In this document: positions 50,562 through 50,846 of the stretch, piece by piece
How positions within the stretch are numbered: position 1 is the stretch's first letter
Layout of the letters: each line of letters begins with the position of its first letter
Assembly (NCBI GenBank): GCA_037447655.1
Contig: JBBHKE010001050.1
Location: 99,001 to 149,846 of the forward strand
Direction: 5' to 3'
DNA from: Zygnema cylindricum
Taxonomy: Eukaryota > Streptophyta > Zygnematophyceae > Zygnematales > Zygnemataceae
Length of the DNA stretch: 50,846 nucleotides
The notes under the pieces: model-generated
What the model was told of the DNA's origin: nothing
The model's input: the letters and a program-made list of their open reading frames with translations, nothing else
The model's database searches: none
Program-made: the position numbers and the translations under genes

Positions 50562-50846
50562 GACCTCCATAAGTCCTCAGAGTGGACAGCTTCCAAGAAG
50601 CCTCTAGGATAATCCTGACCCCTTTGTGTTTAAGCAAAAATAACTGCCACCCTGGCAGACAAAAACTCTGACCAACTTCACCCTTGTGAAGACAAGACTC
50701 CCCTGAGTCGATAGCAAAAAGAATCTCTGAATTTGCTCCCCTGAGCAGTAAGTTATGGAGGGTCAAAGTTGACCTTTTGTACAGAAGCTCTCTGGGAGAG
50801 AGGGTCCTATCTTCTAATTTTTCTAAGTCCTATCTCTCTCACAGAC
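50551..50846 (-). repeat. Family 1 Copia LTR, - orientation, cut by window end
   Basis: TGAAACTCTGAGACCTCCAT onward, closely matching 36652-36950. It sits in family 2 ORF3 sequence before that copy's 3' LTR, so family 1 was active after this family 2 copy inserted. Confidence 0.85.

Overview
Plant-type eukaryotic nuclear DNA: AT-rich, intron-bearing and dominated by old retrotransposons. No bacterial gene layout, no rRNA, and no intact reverse transcriptase that I can recognise. The best host signal is eight short exons, each encoding one leucine-rich repeat of the plant type (LxGxIP). A streptophyte fits best. Brown algae, which also have one-LRR-per-exon genes, cannot be excluded from sequence alone.

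Layout. 1-3.6 kb: rearranged pieces of a Copia family (family 1: LTR fragments in both orientations, a pol remnant on -, a gag remnant on +). 3.6-3.95 kb: a small LTR-like repeat with a tRNA-like sequence. 4.0-8.3 kb and 31.3-34.6 kb: the + strand LRR exons (A-E and F-H). They are separated by a retrotransposon block at 9,866-31,070 arranged LTR-internal-LTR-internal-LTR (family 2). The second internal region of that block is split by another element (family 4, 19,101-27,699), which itself carries a 4.2 kb insert with a gag-protease relic and a solo LTR. 34.9-36.6 kb: Copia family 3 (gag plus protease start, - strand). 36.65-37.7 kb: family 1 LTR. 38.5-40.3 kb: family 1 gag-protease-integrase relic (-). 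40.6-45.6 kb: mostly unassigned, GTAC-rich, with a 440 bp hAT-type MITE. 45.66-50.55 kb: a third family 2 copy, the best preserved. 50.55 kb to the end: another family 1 LTR.

How parts relate. Families 1, 2 and 3 all carry, next to an LTR end, a primer-binding site complementary to the anticodon arm of initiator tRNA-Met (half-tRNA priming, as in Drosophila copia). The complement of the CAU anticodon is ATG, and in families 1 and 3 this ATG appears to be the gag start. Family 2 codes for a Copia-type gag and two further conserved, unrecognised ORFs but shows no pol, so it looks like a non-autonomous family that would rely on another element's enzymes. The LRR exons are all 72 nt (one is 91 nt through a 19 bp duplication), have mostly intact splice sites, and share intron sequence on both sides. 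They therefore arose by duplication of exon-plus-intron units; some are broken. Coordinates of element ends are read by eye and may be off by a few bases.
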